A stretch of 64,000 nucleotides of DNA from Posidonia oceanica (lineage: Eukaryota > Streptophyta > Magnoliopsida > Alismatales > Posidoniaceae): NCBI GenBank assembly GCA_037176725.1, contig JAZBRS010000014.1, positions 77,358,501 to 77,422,500 of the forward strand, read 5' to 3'. The number at the start of each line of letters is the position of its first letter. The first letter of the stretch is position 1. Made by a program: the position numbers and the translations under genes. The notes below the pieces were generated by a model. That model was not told the DNA's origin. It made no database searches and worked only from the letters and a program-made list of their open reading frames with translations. Positions 1 to 11,069 of the stretch are shown here, in pieces.

Positions 1-1671
1 TGAGGAAGAAGAAGGAAGAAGGAGGCCGGACTGTGGGCCGAAAAGAAAAAAAAAAAAGAAATAAGGAAGAAAGGGAGAAGCGGGCTGACGGGCCCAGTAA
101 GGAAAAAAGAAGTAAAAAAGGAAGAAAGAAAGAGAGGGAGAAGAAGAGAAATAAAATAGGAAAAAGAATAAATTAAAAATAAGTAGAAATATTAGGGTGT
201 TGGTGCTGTGAATTAGGATCTTAATCAGATTTTTAAATGACTTCTTTTGGTTAATTAGTGTGGTTTAAATGGGTTTTGGGCTTGATTAGGGTTTTAGGGT
301 TCTCTTTTGTTTTTAATTCATTTTCCATTTTGATTAAGTGTTTGCTAAATCTTTTTAAATTGTTTTTTTAATTGTGTTTTTCTTGTTAAGTACTTAGGAT
401 GTTAATTAGGATTTTTAAGATTTATTTTTAGGTTAATTAGAGTGGGTTTTAGGTTTCTTAGTTTTAGTCTTTTAGGTTTTTTTCTTTCTTAAGTCTTTTG
501 AATTAGGTTTTTCGATTTTTATTTGTTGATTTTTCTTGATGTTTTTTTTTTAATTGGGTTTCTCTACTTTGATGGAGTGTTTTTAAGTCTTTTTAATGTA
601 TTTTTCATTTCCTTTTTAATTAAATTCTCAGGTTGTTTTTTCTTAGGTTTGCTAAGTTAGGCTTTTCCTTTCATTAATTACTTATCTTAGTGTATTAATT
701 GTTTTACCTTTTTTAGGGTTTGTTTTTTAATTCTTTTGATAGGGTTTTCAGTTTTGGTGGGTTTTGATTTTATTTTAGTTTTTTCCTTGATTTTTCAGTA
801 TTTTCTTTTTGGCTTGTTTTGCATTTTTTAGTTTGTATGTTTGATTTTCTTTTTAGCTTGATTTAGTTAAGTTTGGGTTTTTAATTGCTTGTTTAATGTT
901 TTTTAATTGTTTTTCTTAGGGTTCTGATTTGTTTCTTTTATATTTTGGGGTTTTACAGATTTTTAGGGGTTTTTATGGATTTTTGCAAGAGAAGGCAAAG
1001 GAAAAGAGAAGGAAGAAAGAAAAGGGAAAAAGAGGGAAATAAAAGGAAAAGAGATAGGTTGGAGAGAAATGATTTTTTAAAATTAGGGAAAGTGTTAAAA
1101 ATAAAGTAAAAATAGGAATAAGCTAAAGGAGGGATAGAAGTACAAAGGGGCCCACAGCCAGGCCAGAAAAAGGGCAAGAGGGTGATGAAAAGAGAGATGA
1201 TAATCAGGAGAGAGAGAGGAGAGAGAAAATGATAATCCCAGAGAGAGAAAAGGATAATTTGGATGAAAGGGGGTCCTAAGGGTCTTGGAATGGGGTGAAA
1301 ATTGGTGAGTGGGTAGTCTAGGGTTTGAGGTGTTGGGTCTGAAGTTTTGGTTTGATACTAAGAAGGTTTTGGAGGGGTTTTAAGGTGTAGAAAAAGGGGA
1401 GTTTTGCCTAGGTTTTCTAGGGTTTTTGGGAATGGTCTAGGTTTGGAAATTTCTGGGTTCTTGGGTAGGCTTGCTAAGTGGGTGTTGGTGGGTTTTCCTA
1501 TGGGTTTTGGTTAGGTTTTGAGCTTGGGAAGAGGGGTAAAGGCTTAGGTTAAAATGGGCTGATTTTGGAGGGTAAAGAAGAGGATTAGGGTTTGGTTTTG
1601 GGTTTGAGTTGAGTCCAGCAATCACCAGGAAGGCTCCAAGGATCCAGGCCTGTCAAGATGGGGTGTCAACA
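1..1671 (-). repeat. 3' LTR of element A (first ~1.67 kb, truncated by window start)
   Basis: Nearly identical to 21782-23462. On the minus strand it begins TGTTGACACC directly after the polypurine tract. It holds the AT-rich, T-tract-rich 5' half of the LTR (U3 side); the promoter-proximal and U5 parts fall outside the window. Short open frames here have no counterpart pattern of conservation and I treat them as chance. Confidence 0.93.
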
Positions 1672-1739
1672 GATGCCCCTCCCTGAGCAAGGTCAAGCGG
1701 AGCGAGGCCGCTGCTCAGGGTTGACAAGACACCCCATCT
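1656..1739 (-). other. Inverted repeat spanning polypurine tract and LTR start (element A)
   Basis: On the plus strand, AGATGGGGTGTC at 1656-1667 (the complement of the first LTR bases) is matched by GACACCCCATCT at 1728-1739, a perfect 12-bp inverted repeat. Nested inside it, CCCTGAGC at 1681-1688 pairs perfectly with GCTCAGGG at 1713-1720. The end of the retroviral RNA could therefore fold with the polypurine tract inside the structure. The same arrangement occurs at the 3' end of C and, in altered form, of D. A function in priming is inference. Confidence 0.8.
1676..1684 (-). other. Polypurine tract of element A
   Basis: The minus strand reads AGGGAGGGG followed by CATC and then the LTR start TGTTGACACC. 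Position and composition are those expected for the plus-strand DNA primer of an LTR retrotransposon. The same string precedes the 3' LTRs of C and D. Part of it (1681-1684) lies in the stem of a local hairpin. Confidence 0.9.
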
Positions 1740-2220
1740 GACCGGCGGGAGTAGCGGGTTGCTATGGGCGTGAGCTACTTATTCGGCGGATGCACCGAAG
1801 ATCGTAGCCCGTTGCCGCAATGCAAGATGCTAGGTGCAGATGGATGCTGTGCGGTGCGATGCATGCTGATGCAAATGCAATGCAAGAAGTTAGCATAAAA
1901 GTTAGTGCGGCTAGAATAGATGCTGATGCTGTGCAAGTGATGGCGATGATGCTAATGTAATATGCAGTGCTAGCTGAGGAAATGCTAAGATGATGCAAGA
2001 GGAATGATAAAAAGGCACGATGTGGCGCGAGGATCTGGCAGGGAGGCCAGACTTGCGCGACAAAGCGAGGAAAACAGAGTACAGCTTGTCCCCGCCCGGG
2101 GAACAAGCTAGCAGAAAAGAAAGAAGAAAAAGGCACGAGGGGACAGAGGCCAACTCTCCTATCGCAAAAGGGGTTTGCATGACTTTGTCTTCCTGGGACA
2201 AGGCCACGCCAAAAAAGGTG
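1740..2220 (-). other. Non-coding 3' region of element A before the polypurine tract
   Basis: This block is rich in TGCA/ATGC words and is related to 62440-62915 of element C. Matching open frames in the two copies fall out of register with each other (C has one frame of 143 codons, A has two overlapping shorter ones), so I do not call a gene. I see no known RNA motif. Confidence 0.5.
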
Positions 2221-2224
2221 ATAA

Positions 2225-3205
2225 GGTGACGGGCTTATCGTCCGGATAGTTTACGGTCCTATCAACCGGGAGTGATAGTTTAGGTTATCAGCCTGGAATG
2301 ACAGTTTACGGTCCTGTCAACCGGAAGCAGTTGTGAGTGATAGTTACTGGATATCAGCCGTATAACATGGTTGTGTGGGATAGTTTACAGTCCTATCAAC
2401 TGGCGGATAGTTTACAGACCTATCAACTGGTGGATAGTTTACAGACCTATCAACTGGCAGATAGTTTACAGACCTATCAACTGGAAGCCACAAACCATGA
2501 GTGATAGTTACTGGATATCAGCCGTATAACGCAAATGCTGGATAGTTTACAGTCTATCAACTGGAGCGACAGTTTACGGTCCTGTCAACCGGCGGATAGT
2601 TTACAGACCTATCAACTGGAGGATAGTTTACAGTCCTATCAACTGGAAACGGCATTGCGAGGGACAGTTACTGGATGTCAGCTGTCTAACATGATTGCGC
2701 GTGATAGTTTACAGTCCTATCAACTGGCGGATAGTTTACAGACCTATCAACTGGCGGATAGTTTACAGACCTATCAACTGGCGGATAGTTTACAGACCTA
2801 TCTACTGGAAACACGCAATGATGAGGGATAGTTACTGGATATCAGCTGTATAATGCAATTGCTGGTGATAGTTTAGGATATCAGCCTAACGATAGTTTAC
2901 AGTCCTATCAACTGGTGGATAGTTTACAGACCTATCAACTGGAGGATAGTTTACAGACCTATCAACTGGAAACCGCAATTGCAAGGGACAGTTACTGGAT
3001 GTCAGCCGTATAACACAACTGTGGGCCAACCATGGATCGGCCCAGATGATAGTTTAGGTTATCAGCCTGAGAGTGCTTGATTGTTTGATAGTTTCGGATA
3101 TCAGCCTAGAATGTGATTGATTGTTTGATAGTTTCGGATATCAGCCTAGCATGTGATTGATTGTTTGATAGTTTCGGATATCAGCCTAGCATGTGATTGA
3201 TTGTT
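2225..3205 (-). repeat. Hairpin tandem array of element A (27-nt type units)
   Basis: Repeated units of about 27 nt. In plus-strand reading each has GATAG, a 9-nt spacer TTTACAGAC or a variant, and then CTATC. Variant units use GACAG with CTGTC. A second unit type has GATA or GACA, a spacer such as GTTACTGGA, and TATC or TGTC. Stem arms change together while spacer and spacing stay constant. Tandem repeats in the 3' untranslated part of Ogre/Tat elements are known; the paired changes are read directly here. An open frame of 98 codons at 2535-2831 is a by-product of the 27-nt period. Confidence 0.92.
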
Positions 3206-4015
3206 AGAGGAGACGAGATCATGATGAGAATTACTGCTAAAGAGGGGATGAGATCATGACGAGAATTACTGCTAAAGAGGGGGACGAGATCATGATGAGA
3301 ATTACTGCTAAAGAGGGGATGAGATCATGACGAGAATTACTGCTAAAGAGGGGGATGAGATCATGATGAGAGTTACTGCTAAAGAGGGGGATGAGATCAT
3401 GATGAGAACTATTGCTAAAGAGGGGGTGAGATCATGATGAGAACTATTGCTAAAGAGGGGGATGAGATCATGATGAGAACTATTGCTAAAGAGGGGGTGA
3501 GATCATGATGAGAATTACTGCTAAAGAGGAGGATGAGATCATGATGAGAGTTACTGCTAAAGAGGGGGATGAGGTCATGATGAGAGTTACTGCTAAAGAG
3601 GGGATGAGATCATGATGAGAATTACTGCTAAAGAGGGGATGAGATCATGATGAGAGTTATTGCTAAAGAGGGGGATGAGATCATGATGAGAACTATTGCT
3701 AAAGAGGGGGATGAGATCATGATGAGAACTATTGCTAAAGAGGGGGATGAGATCATGATGAGAGTTGCTGCTAAAGAGGGGGTGAGATCATGATGAGAAT
3801 TATTGCTAAAGAGGGGATGAGATCATGATGAGAGTTACTGCTAAAGAGGGGATGAGATCATGATGAGAGTTACTGCTAAAGTGGGGGTGAGATCATGATG
3901 AGAATTATTGCTAAAGAGGGGGATGAGATCATGATGAGAGTTACTGCTAAAGAGGGGATGAGATCATGATGAGAGTTACTGCTAAAGAGGGGATGAGATT
4001 ATGATGAGAATGATT
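3205..4015 (-). repeat. ~36-nt tandem repeat array of element A (about 22 copies)
   Basis: Units in plus-strand reading contain GATGAGATCATGATGAGA followed by a variable stretch and GCTAAAGAGGGG. Lengths vary from about 35 to 37 nt, so no reading frame is kept. The related array in element C (60768-61290) has an exact 36-nt period. The core contains the self-complementary ATCATGAT. Confidence 0.92.
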
Positions 4016-4580
4016 GATTGATAAGATATCGGACTTATCGGCCGGCAAAGAGGGGATGAGGTAATGATGAGAAGAAATCATCCTATGACACCAGGAATAT
4101 CATAGAGGAAAGAGGAGAAGAATGATACCGAGGGGCGATCAAAAGATGCCCCTGGTGTCGGGATGACACCAGGGGCTGGCCAACGCGTCCTTGGCATCGA
4201 AAGCAGAGGGTGATGACAAGATTGTCGTGCTTGTCAGACAAGTAGTTTGGGGTACTAGCCCGCAGGGGACTCAGCTGAGGATGATCAGCTGAGGAGGATG
4301 ACAGGTTGACGGACCTTTCGCCGAGCAGTTTGGGGTGCTAGCTCGCTAAGGACTCAGCTGAGGATGATCAGCTGAGGAGGATGACAGGTTGACGGACCTT
4401 TCGCCGAGCAGTTTGGGGTGCCAGCCTGCTGGGGACTCAGCTGGGGATGATCAGCTGAGGAGGATGACAGGTTGACGGACCTTTCACCGAGCAGTTTGGG
4501 GTGCCAGCCCGTAGGGGACTCAGCTGGGGATGATCAGCTGAGGAGGATGATGATCCAGCTGGGGGCGACCAGCTGGGGAC
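4015..4580 (-). repeat. Second hairpin block of element A
   Basis: Contains a hairpin with GATAAG and CTTATC-type arms near 4021-4040 and a large hairpin at 4149-4175 whose minus-strand arms are CCCCTGGTGTC and GACACCAGGGG (11 bp). Four diverged ~100-bp repeats at about 4200-4560 follow, each holding the words GACAGGTTGACGGACC, GCAGTTTGGGGTG and ACTCAGCTG. It corresponds to 59794-60660 in element C. Confidence 0.88.
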
Positions 4581-4854
4581 GCCCAGATGGCGTAGCTTGA
4601 CGACGCGGGTCCGCAGAGGCTCTGGACTCTAGATTGGGTGCTGAGGACTTTGCTGCGTTGTGATGTCTGCAAGTCTGGTTAGAGGGCCCAAGATGGTGAT
4701 GATAATGATATGCAATTCAGCAAAGAATCTTGATGTGCAAGCAGAAAGCAGAAACAGCTTTTCATTGATAAAGCTTGGTGGGTACAATGCCTGTGGCAGG
4801 CCAGAGATGTACAGCAAAGTCTGAAAGAAGACCACATGATGGTTGCACAAGGGC
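4581..4854 (-). other. 3' flank of the DUF7745-like ORF (A), non-coding
   Basis: Lies between the stop codon of the downstream ORF and the hairpin block. It is similar to 59484-59793 of C. I see no motif beyond that similarity. Confidence 0.5.
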
Positions 4855-6057
4855 CTAGTCAACTCGGGCCTTCTTCGACTGCCTGGAGTCGGGAAACAAA
4901 GGGGCGCCTGGCGGAATTTCAGTGATAGGCCAGAGCTGTCGGACTTCAGCTTCATACTCAGGGGTGCATCCTACACCTCTCACAGCTGTAATGTCTGTAG
5001 ATTGGACCCCATGCTGCATCAGACTAGCAAGCTTCTTGGTTGGGGCAGTTGTGCTGAGAGGGTACATCTGTAGAAGCTGGGGCGCTGTACTGTCAATGAA
5101 GGCGCCCTGCTGGAAGCCGAACTGGCGCATGACCCTGATTGGATGGTACTCTACGCCTGCTGTGAAACCTGGTAGAATGATCAGCCTCGCGTCATGCGCG
5201 CTGAAGAAGACAGTGAATGGCTCTGCTGCAGAGGGGACAATACGCCAGGTTATAGCGTCGTCAGTCAGTGCTGACAGCCTCTCGTACTCTTCTTTGATGC
5301 TCCTTTCTGTTTTGGCACGGGCGCTGCTGCAGTAGGCTTCAAAGGCATGCACTTGAGGGCGCAGAAGGTCCATTTCTAAGTGCGCGGTCAGCCAGACTTG
5401 TATGAGTGCTCCGCAACCGTGGAAGTGGCGGCAGCGATGAGAGATGCGGTCCAGCCTGCGATAGGTCTCTGCCAGGACAACTGGTGCCAGGTTTATGTGT
5501 TGGGTCACCACAGTAAATGCAATTTCTGCAACCTCGATGGCCACTGTCAGTCGGCCATGGGTAAAGATCAGTTCGCCCAGGAAGCGGATAACAAATCCTC
5601 GGAGCCACAGCTCATCTCTGAGCTCTGCGCGCTTGTTTATGATATCATCGAAGTGTGCAAGGCGAAGCATAGGTTCAGGCCCGCTGGTGCAGATTAACTT
5701 CTGTTGACAGGTTCGAGTGGAGAGCCCAGTCAGCTGGCTCAGGACCTGGAGGTATCCATCGCGCCTTATGAAAACAGGCGGCCCCAGGATCTTGGAAAAG
5801 CCGCAGATCCGACGCACCTCTTCCAGTGTAGGTGTCAGCTCAGTCTTGTTGAAACGGAAGACATGATGCTCCGACTTCCAGAATCTTGCGGCGGCACACA
5901 GAAGGTGGCGGCTGACCTCCACATCAGCAGCCTTCAGCAGCTTGGTTGGTATGCCCCATAGGCGCAGCTGTTCACAGTCTTGTAGAGTGAGCCTACTGAT
6001 CCATTCTCGCAGGGCTTCCGAGCAGTGTGCAGGAGTTAGCAGAGTAGGAAAGCCCAT
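4855..6057 (-). CDS. DUF7745-like retrotransposon-encoded protein, 400 aa (element A)
   Basis: An unbroken 400-codon ORF downstream of pol, on the element's own strand. The start is set at the ATG giving MGFPTLL because the same ATG and reading begin the copy in element C; in A the frame is open for a further 46 codons upstream, to 6195, with other possible ATGs. A central stretch (around residues 188-226) contains LAPVVLAETYRRLDRI and then FHGCGALIQVWLTAHL. It resembles my recollection of the plant DUF7745 family (pattern PAILAETxRSL then GCxQLLxVW). The function of that family is unknown to me; such domains are often carried by plant retroelements. The protein ends in a basic KKARVD tail. 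It differs from the C copy at about 47 of 400 positions by eye with no indel or stop, although the gag-pol of the same element has eight lesions. Confidence 0.8.
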   Translation of the reverse strand: MGFPTLLTPAHCSEALREWISRLTLQDCEQLRLWGIPTKLLKAADVEVSRHLLCAAARFWKSEHHVFRFNKTELTPTLEEVRRICGFSKILGPPVFIRRDGYLQVLSQLTGLSTRTCQQKLICTSGPEPMLRLAHFDDIINKRAELRDELWLRGFVIRFLGELIFTHGRLTVAIEVAEIAFTVVTQHINLAPVVLAETYRRLDRISHRCRHFHGCGALIQVWLTAHLEMDLLRPQVHAFEAYCSSARAKTERSIKEEYERLSALTDDAITWRIVPSAAEPFTVFFSAHDARLIILPGFTAGVEYHPIRVMRQFGFQQGAFIDSTAPQLLQMYPLSTTAPTKKLASLMQHGVQSTDITAVRGVGCTPEYEAEVRQLWPITEIPPGAPLFPDSRQSKKARVD

Positions 6058-7551
6058 TACGCTGATTACAGAGGGACAGGCAGATAGCTGCAGACGCTTG
6101 AAAGTACCTGCTATCAATAAATAGTCAGATCTCGCAGGCGTATATTCTTTGACAATAAACAGAAACTGAGGCTGATAAAGTAGTTCCATATGCATTTAGC
6201 AGTTGATAACAGAACATGGCAGTTAAGTATAAATAAGCAAAGGAGATTGGCAGCAGTCCGGCGAATGTGGGGGCGAGGGCCGGCAGGAGATCTGGACCGG
6301 CGCAGCTTGAGTGTCGTCAATGCGCTCTGCTGGGGAGAAGTACTGCCTCAGGGCCTGAGCGTGTTGCAGAGCGGAGAGATTGATGGAAGAGGAAAGGAAT
6401 GAAAGAGGATGTTCGTATGCATGATGCAGGTGATATGCTTAGGAAGATGAGTAGTATGCTTGGATGGATGAGTATGCTTAGATGCCCTCAGCATACGGAG
6501 TGCTTTGGTGCCTGCTGCGAAGGAAAGGGAGTGGTCCCTGACTCACTGGGCCCTACCTCGACTCTTGGCTTGCTGGTGGCACTCCGGAACGGGTTGTTGG
6601 CATTATACGGGTGGTGGTGTGGTGAGGACAGGCTATTGGCCACACTCTCAGGACCTACACCTATTCTTTCAGCTCTCTTTTTTTTTTATTTCTCCCTCAT
6701 AGGTATGCAGTCTTTCTCTGTCCCTAGCCAGGAGAAGGGTGAGTGTTTGCTCTTAGGAGGATGTGGTAGACCCTTTTAGGCTTGACATGCTGGGGATCTC
6801 TAGTGAGGCATGGGGGATAGCGGTGCCTGTGTTTTCCGGGCTACATTTTGCCTTTTTTCTTGTTTTTTGACTTTGCTTGCCCTTTTTTTTCTTTTTTTCT
6901 CTCCTTTTTTTTTGTTCTATCTCTTTTCTCTTTTTTTGTTTTTTGCTTGTTGTTTTGCTTTTCTCTTTTTTTTTTTCAGGCTTTTGCTATCCCCATTTTG
7001 GTGGCAAAAGAAGGGTGCTTGGATTGTAATGGATTTAGGCTTTGGGTCTGTTGTGTGATGGGTAGGAGGAGCAGAGTTAGACCGCACACCCCTATCTCTA
7101 GGGCCGGCTTCTGTCTTCGTCTTCTGTTCCTTGGATGTGCCCAAACCTAGGTGTCTACTCTCGCTTTTTCCAGACTCACATCCTAACATTTTTTCTCCCT
7201 CAGAGGTGTATGTCCTTGCGAGATTAGGCGGTTCGTCTGTCCTTGTTGGTGGTGGCTCCCTCACTAGCTAAGACATCTGAGTAGTGCCAGGTGAGGTAGG
7301 ACGATTCTTTCCAGAGCAGGCAAGCACTTCCGGTTTTCATCACCGGGCCTAAGATACAATGCTTGAGAGGATGACGATGATGATTTTGGAGAGAGAGAAT
7401 GCAAGAGTTGAAAGGATGACGATGATGATTTTGGCGAGAGAGAATGCAAGAGTTGAAAGGATGATGGTGATGATTTTAAAAAGATGAAGCAAGAAGGCGA
7501 GAAATGCAAGCGCAAGTGGGAGAAGGGTATCTGCAACGGGGCCGCTTTCGG
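6058..7551 (-). other. Spacer between pol and the DUF7745-like ORF (A), with T-tract on plus strand
   Basis: No supported gene. A low-complexity tract at about 6836-6985 is T/C-rich on the plus strand, that is A/G-rich in the element's sense RNA. The matching place in C (57317-57435) is also an A/G-rich tract. Related 38-bp repeats with GATGATGATTTT lie at 7370-7490. A conserved sense-strand frame at 6917-7264 has no ATG at its start and is not called. Confidence 0.55.
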
Positions 7552-8231
7552 CTACTGATAGTATTTCTTCAGATAGCAGAGGTTGACGGGCTCAGACTGC
7601 TCGACCTAGTCCATATCCTCAAGAGTTGCAGCGCCTCCCGAAAAGATCTGCTTGACCACAAAGGGGCCACGCCAATTGGGTCGGAATTTCCCTCGACCGT
7701 CAGGCAAATGAATGGCGCGCAAGACAAGGTCCCCTGGCTGAAAGCTTCTGGGCTGAACCTTCTTCAAGAATGCTCTGGCCATCCGCTTCTGATAGCAGTG
7801 AGCGTTATGCATAGCTTGCAGTCTGCGCTCATCAATTAAGTTCAACTGGATGCAGCGGTCTTCGACCCATTCTGCTTCTTCCAACCCAGCTTCTCGTAGG
7901 ATCTGCAGAGAGGGGATCTCTACTTCAACAGGTAACACCGCTTCCATTCCGTACACCAGAGAGTACGGGGTGGCTCCTGTAGAGGTCCGGATTGATGTCC
8001 TGTACGCCCAAAGCGCGTACGGGAGCTTGTCGTGCCAATCTTTGTGGGTTTCTGCCATTTCTTCCGAATCTTGACAATGTTCTTGTTTGCAGACTCCACA
8101 GCTCCATTCATCTGTGGCCGATAGGGCGAGGATCGATGATGCTTGATCTTGAAACTCTGCAGGTATTCCTCGATCCTTTTGGCAATGAAGTTTGTGCCAT
8201 TATCGGAGATGACTGAGTGCGGGACCCCATA
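7552..8231 (-). pseudogene. Integrase, catalytic second half and C-terminal domain (element A, broken)
   Basis: Continues the integrase after the stop at 8232. It carries the second catalytic Asp region (VISDNG), the Glu region (NGAVESANKN) and the C-terminal domain ending LKKYYQ with a stop at 7552-7554. There is no chromodomain, as expected for the Tat lineage. Compared with element C there is a one-base deletion in the short T/A run at about 8058-8060, which shifts the frame, and a TAG at 7606-7608 where C has CAG. It cannot encode a working integrase as it stands. Confidence 0.9.
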
Positions 8232-9341
8232 TCAGGCAACGATATTATTTCTGATAAATTTTTCTGTTGCCACAGCGGTGACTGTTCTGTAAGAGGCTGC
8301 TTCCACCCACTTGGTAAAGTAATCGATCGCTACCAGAATGTAACGATGACCATTTGAAGCAGTGGGGTGGATGGCGCCAATGACATCGATCCCCCAGGTG
8401 GAGAAAGGCCATGGCAAAGACATGTTGTGCAGCTGATGTGGAGGGGCCTTGATGAAGTTACCATGAATCTGACAGTTGTGGCATCTACGCACGAATCGGC
8501 AGCAGTCGGCTTCCATGGTCTGCCAGAAATATCCTTGAAGCATAATCTTCTTGGCCAGGAGAACGCCGTTCATGTGCGGGCCACAGCTCCCCGCATGCAC
8601 TTGGAGCATCAGCGTGTCAGCCTCGGATTTGTTCAGGCAGCATAGTAGCATCTGATTATATGACCTTCTGTACAGCTGCCCAGCCCCCAACACATACTTT
8701 GACGCCAGACGCACCAGAGTTCTCTTGTCTGCTGCCGTGGTATCAGGAGGAAAGCTACCAGACTCCAGAAAGGATTTTATATCTCGATACCAGGGTTGCC
8801 CCTCTGCTGGTTCCGCTTCTTCTATGTTCAGGCAATATGCAGGCTGCTCAATGCGAGTAACAGATACATCCACTGCACCGTCTGAAATGGTGAGCCAGGA
8901 TGCCAGGGTTGCCAATGCGTCTGCATACGCGTTCTTTGCTCTATTCATGTATGTGAAGCAGATGCTTTCAAATTCTTCCATCAGCCTCAGCAGGTGTTCG
9001 TGATACGGCACAAGCTTGGGATCTTTTGTCCTCCAGTCGTCGTTCACTTGAGAAATTACCAGCATGGCATCACCGTGCATATGCAGCTTCTGCGCCTCAT
9101 GTTCGAGGGCGACTTTCAACCCTAGGATGCATGCTTCATACTCTGCTTCATTGTTTGTGCATGCGAAAGTCAGCTTCCTCGCGAAGGGAATCATCTGTCC
9201 CTGGAGCGTGGTCAGCACTGCGCCTACGCATCGGCCCTTTTTGTTGACTGCACCATCAAAGTAGAGCTGCCATTCCTCTTGTTTCTCAGGATCTTTCTGC
9301 TCAGAGTCCTCCATTGCAAAGAGAATGTCTTCGTCAGGGAA
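8232..9341 (-). pseudogene. Second (plant/archaeal-type) RNase H and integrase N-terminal half (element A)
   Basis: From the methionine at 9314 the first ~140 residues are a RNase H of the extra type found in Tat elements. Its expected acidic residues are D20 (YFDGAV), E58 (NNEAEYEA), D82 (HGDAMLV) and D132 (AYADALA). The integrase zinc-binding residues follow as H240, H247, C278 and C281, then the first catalytic Asp D310 (WGIDVIG). The frame is the same as that of the RT upstream and is separated from it by one TAG at 9342-9344. It stops at a TGA (8232-8234) where element C has CGA. Confidence 0.92.
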
Positions 9342-11069
9342 CTATGTCTGGAGGGGTTGGTATTCAGGCAGAGGAAGGTCAGCAAGATGGTCTGCCATGG
9401 CTTGACTCTTCATGGATTTCTGTGTGACAAAGGTGATGTCGTACTGAGACAATAACACCTGCCACTTAGCACATCTGCCCACCATGGCCGGCTTTTGGAA
9501 AAGGAACTTGATAGGATCATGCCGGCATAAGAGCTGTACTGGGTATGCCATCATGTAGTGCCTTAGTTTCTGTGCAGCCCAGACAAGGGACAAACAGGTC
9601 TTCTCTAGTGTACTGTACCTGGCTTCGCATTCATTAAACTTCTTGCTCAGGTAATAGATGGCACGCTCCCTTCTACCAGATTCGTCATGTTGGCCCAAGA
9701 CGGCGCCCATGGAATGCTGTGTGGTAGAAAGGTAGAGAAGCAAAGGTCTCCCTAGTGTAGGCGGGACCAGGACAGGAGGCTTGATCAGCAGCTGCTTGAT
9801 CTTGGCAAATGCAGCCTGACATTCCTCGCTCCAGTGAATCTGCGCATTCTTCTTCAAGAGCTTGAATATGGGCTCGCAGATGGGCGTATGCTGTGCAATG
9901 AAGCGGCTAATATATTGTAAACGCCCAAGCAGACTTCTGACTTCTTTTTCAGTCCTGGGGGGTGGCATGCCCACGATGGCTTGTGCTTTCAACGGGTCCA
10001 CCTCAATCCCCCTTTGGCTAACAATGTAGCCGAGCAATTTGCCAGAAGACACCCCGAATACGCACTTTTTGGGATTCAGGCGCAGCTTGTACTTCCGTAG
10101 ACGGTCAAAGAGCTTTTTGAGACAGGTAAGATGATCTTCAGGCTCTTTGCTTTTAGCAATCATGTCGTCTACGTAGACCTCTACTTCCTGGTGCATGAGG
10201 TCGTGGAACAGCGCAGTCATGGCCCTCTGATAGGTTGCACCAGCATTTTTCAGGCCGAACGGCATGACTTGGTAGCAGAAGACTCCCCAAGGGGTGATGA
10301 ATGAAGTCTTTTCCATGTCTTCTTCTACCATTTTGATTTGATTGTATCCAGAAAAGCCGTCCATGAAGGAGAGCATCTTGTGGCCCGCTGTATTGTCGAC
10401 TAGGACGTCAATGTGAGGCAATGGAAAGTCGTCCTTGGGACTCGCCTTGTTCAGGTCCCTGTAGTCGATACAGATCTGGATTCGGCCATCTTTCTTGGGC
10501 ACAGGTACAATGTTTGCTAGCCATTCAGGATAAAGAACGACCTTCAGAAAGTTGACCCTGAGCTGCTTCATTATCTCTTCTTTGATCATGAGCAGCCACT
10601 GTGGTCGCCATCTTCTTAGTTTCTGCTTCACTGGCTTGGCATCCGGGTTTAAGGGCAGATTGTGCACCACTACTTCTATGTCAAGGCCGACCATATCCTC
10701 GTAACTCCAGGCGAAGATATCCGCATATTCTTTCAGGAATGCGATGAACTCTGCTCGAGCCTGGGAGGACAGCTGGGCACTGATACGAACTTCTCTAACT
10801 TCCTCAGCTGTGCCGATGTTGACAACCTCTGTTTCTTCTTCAACATGGAGGTTGGGGCCTTCTGGGTCGTCGTCATAGGGTCGGAACTCGGGCAATGATT
10901 CATCAGTATCATCCATGCCCGTATCATCCTCCTCTCCATAAGCAATAAGTTCCGAGAGGATCTCTTTCTCAAAGGAAGGGCTTGTGATGTCGAAAGAGTG
11001 CATGTGTTCCGCTGCTTGGCCCTGGTGACGCTTCAGGATGGTCACGCTTACTCTAGTGTTCTTGTAGCC
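9342..11069 (-). pseudogene. Reverse transcriptase and first RNase H (element A)
   Basis: From the ATG-like methionine at 11045 this reads 567 codons without interruption. The RT catalytic Asp residues are present: D229 in FMDGFSGY and the YVDD motif at residues 291-294, with LPLPHID-type and PFGLKNAGATYQ blocks around them. The connection and gypsy-type RNase H follow (LYLSTTQHSMGAVLGQ, RYSTLEKTCLSLVWA, HDPIKFLFQKP). It is in frame with the protease part upstream, divided only by a TGA at 11070-11072, and with the second RNase H downstream, divided by a TAG. I call it a pseudogene because it is a fragment of a broken polyprotein; the RT domain itself looks intact. Confidence 0.93.

Noticed and set aside
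953..1177. Phe/Leu-rich frame on the minus strand in the A 3' LTR, repeated at 22743-22946
   Set aside because: Lies in a low-complexity purine/pyrimidine part of the LTR; repetition only reflects the two LTR copies.
2535..2831. 98-codon frame with repeated SLQTYQLAD in the A hairpin array
   Set aside because: By-product of the 27-nt repeat on the strand opposite to the element; not a conserved protein.
3205..4015. Regular repeats resembling a CRISPR array
   Set aside because: Units are contiguous with no unique spacers, and the context is a plant retrotransposon.
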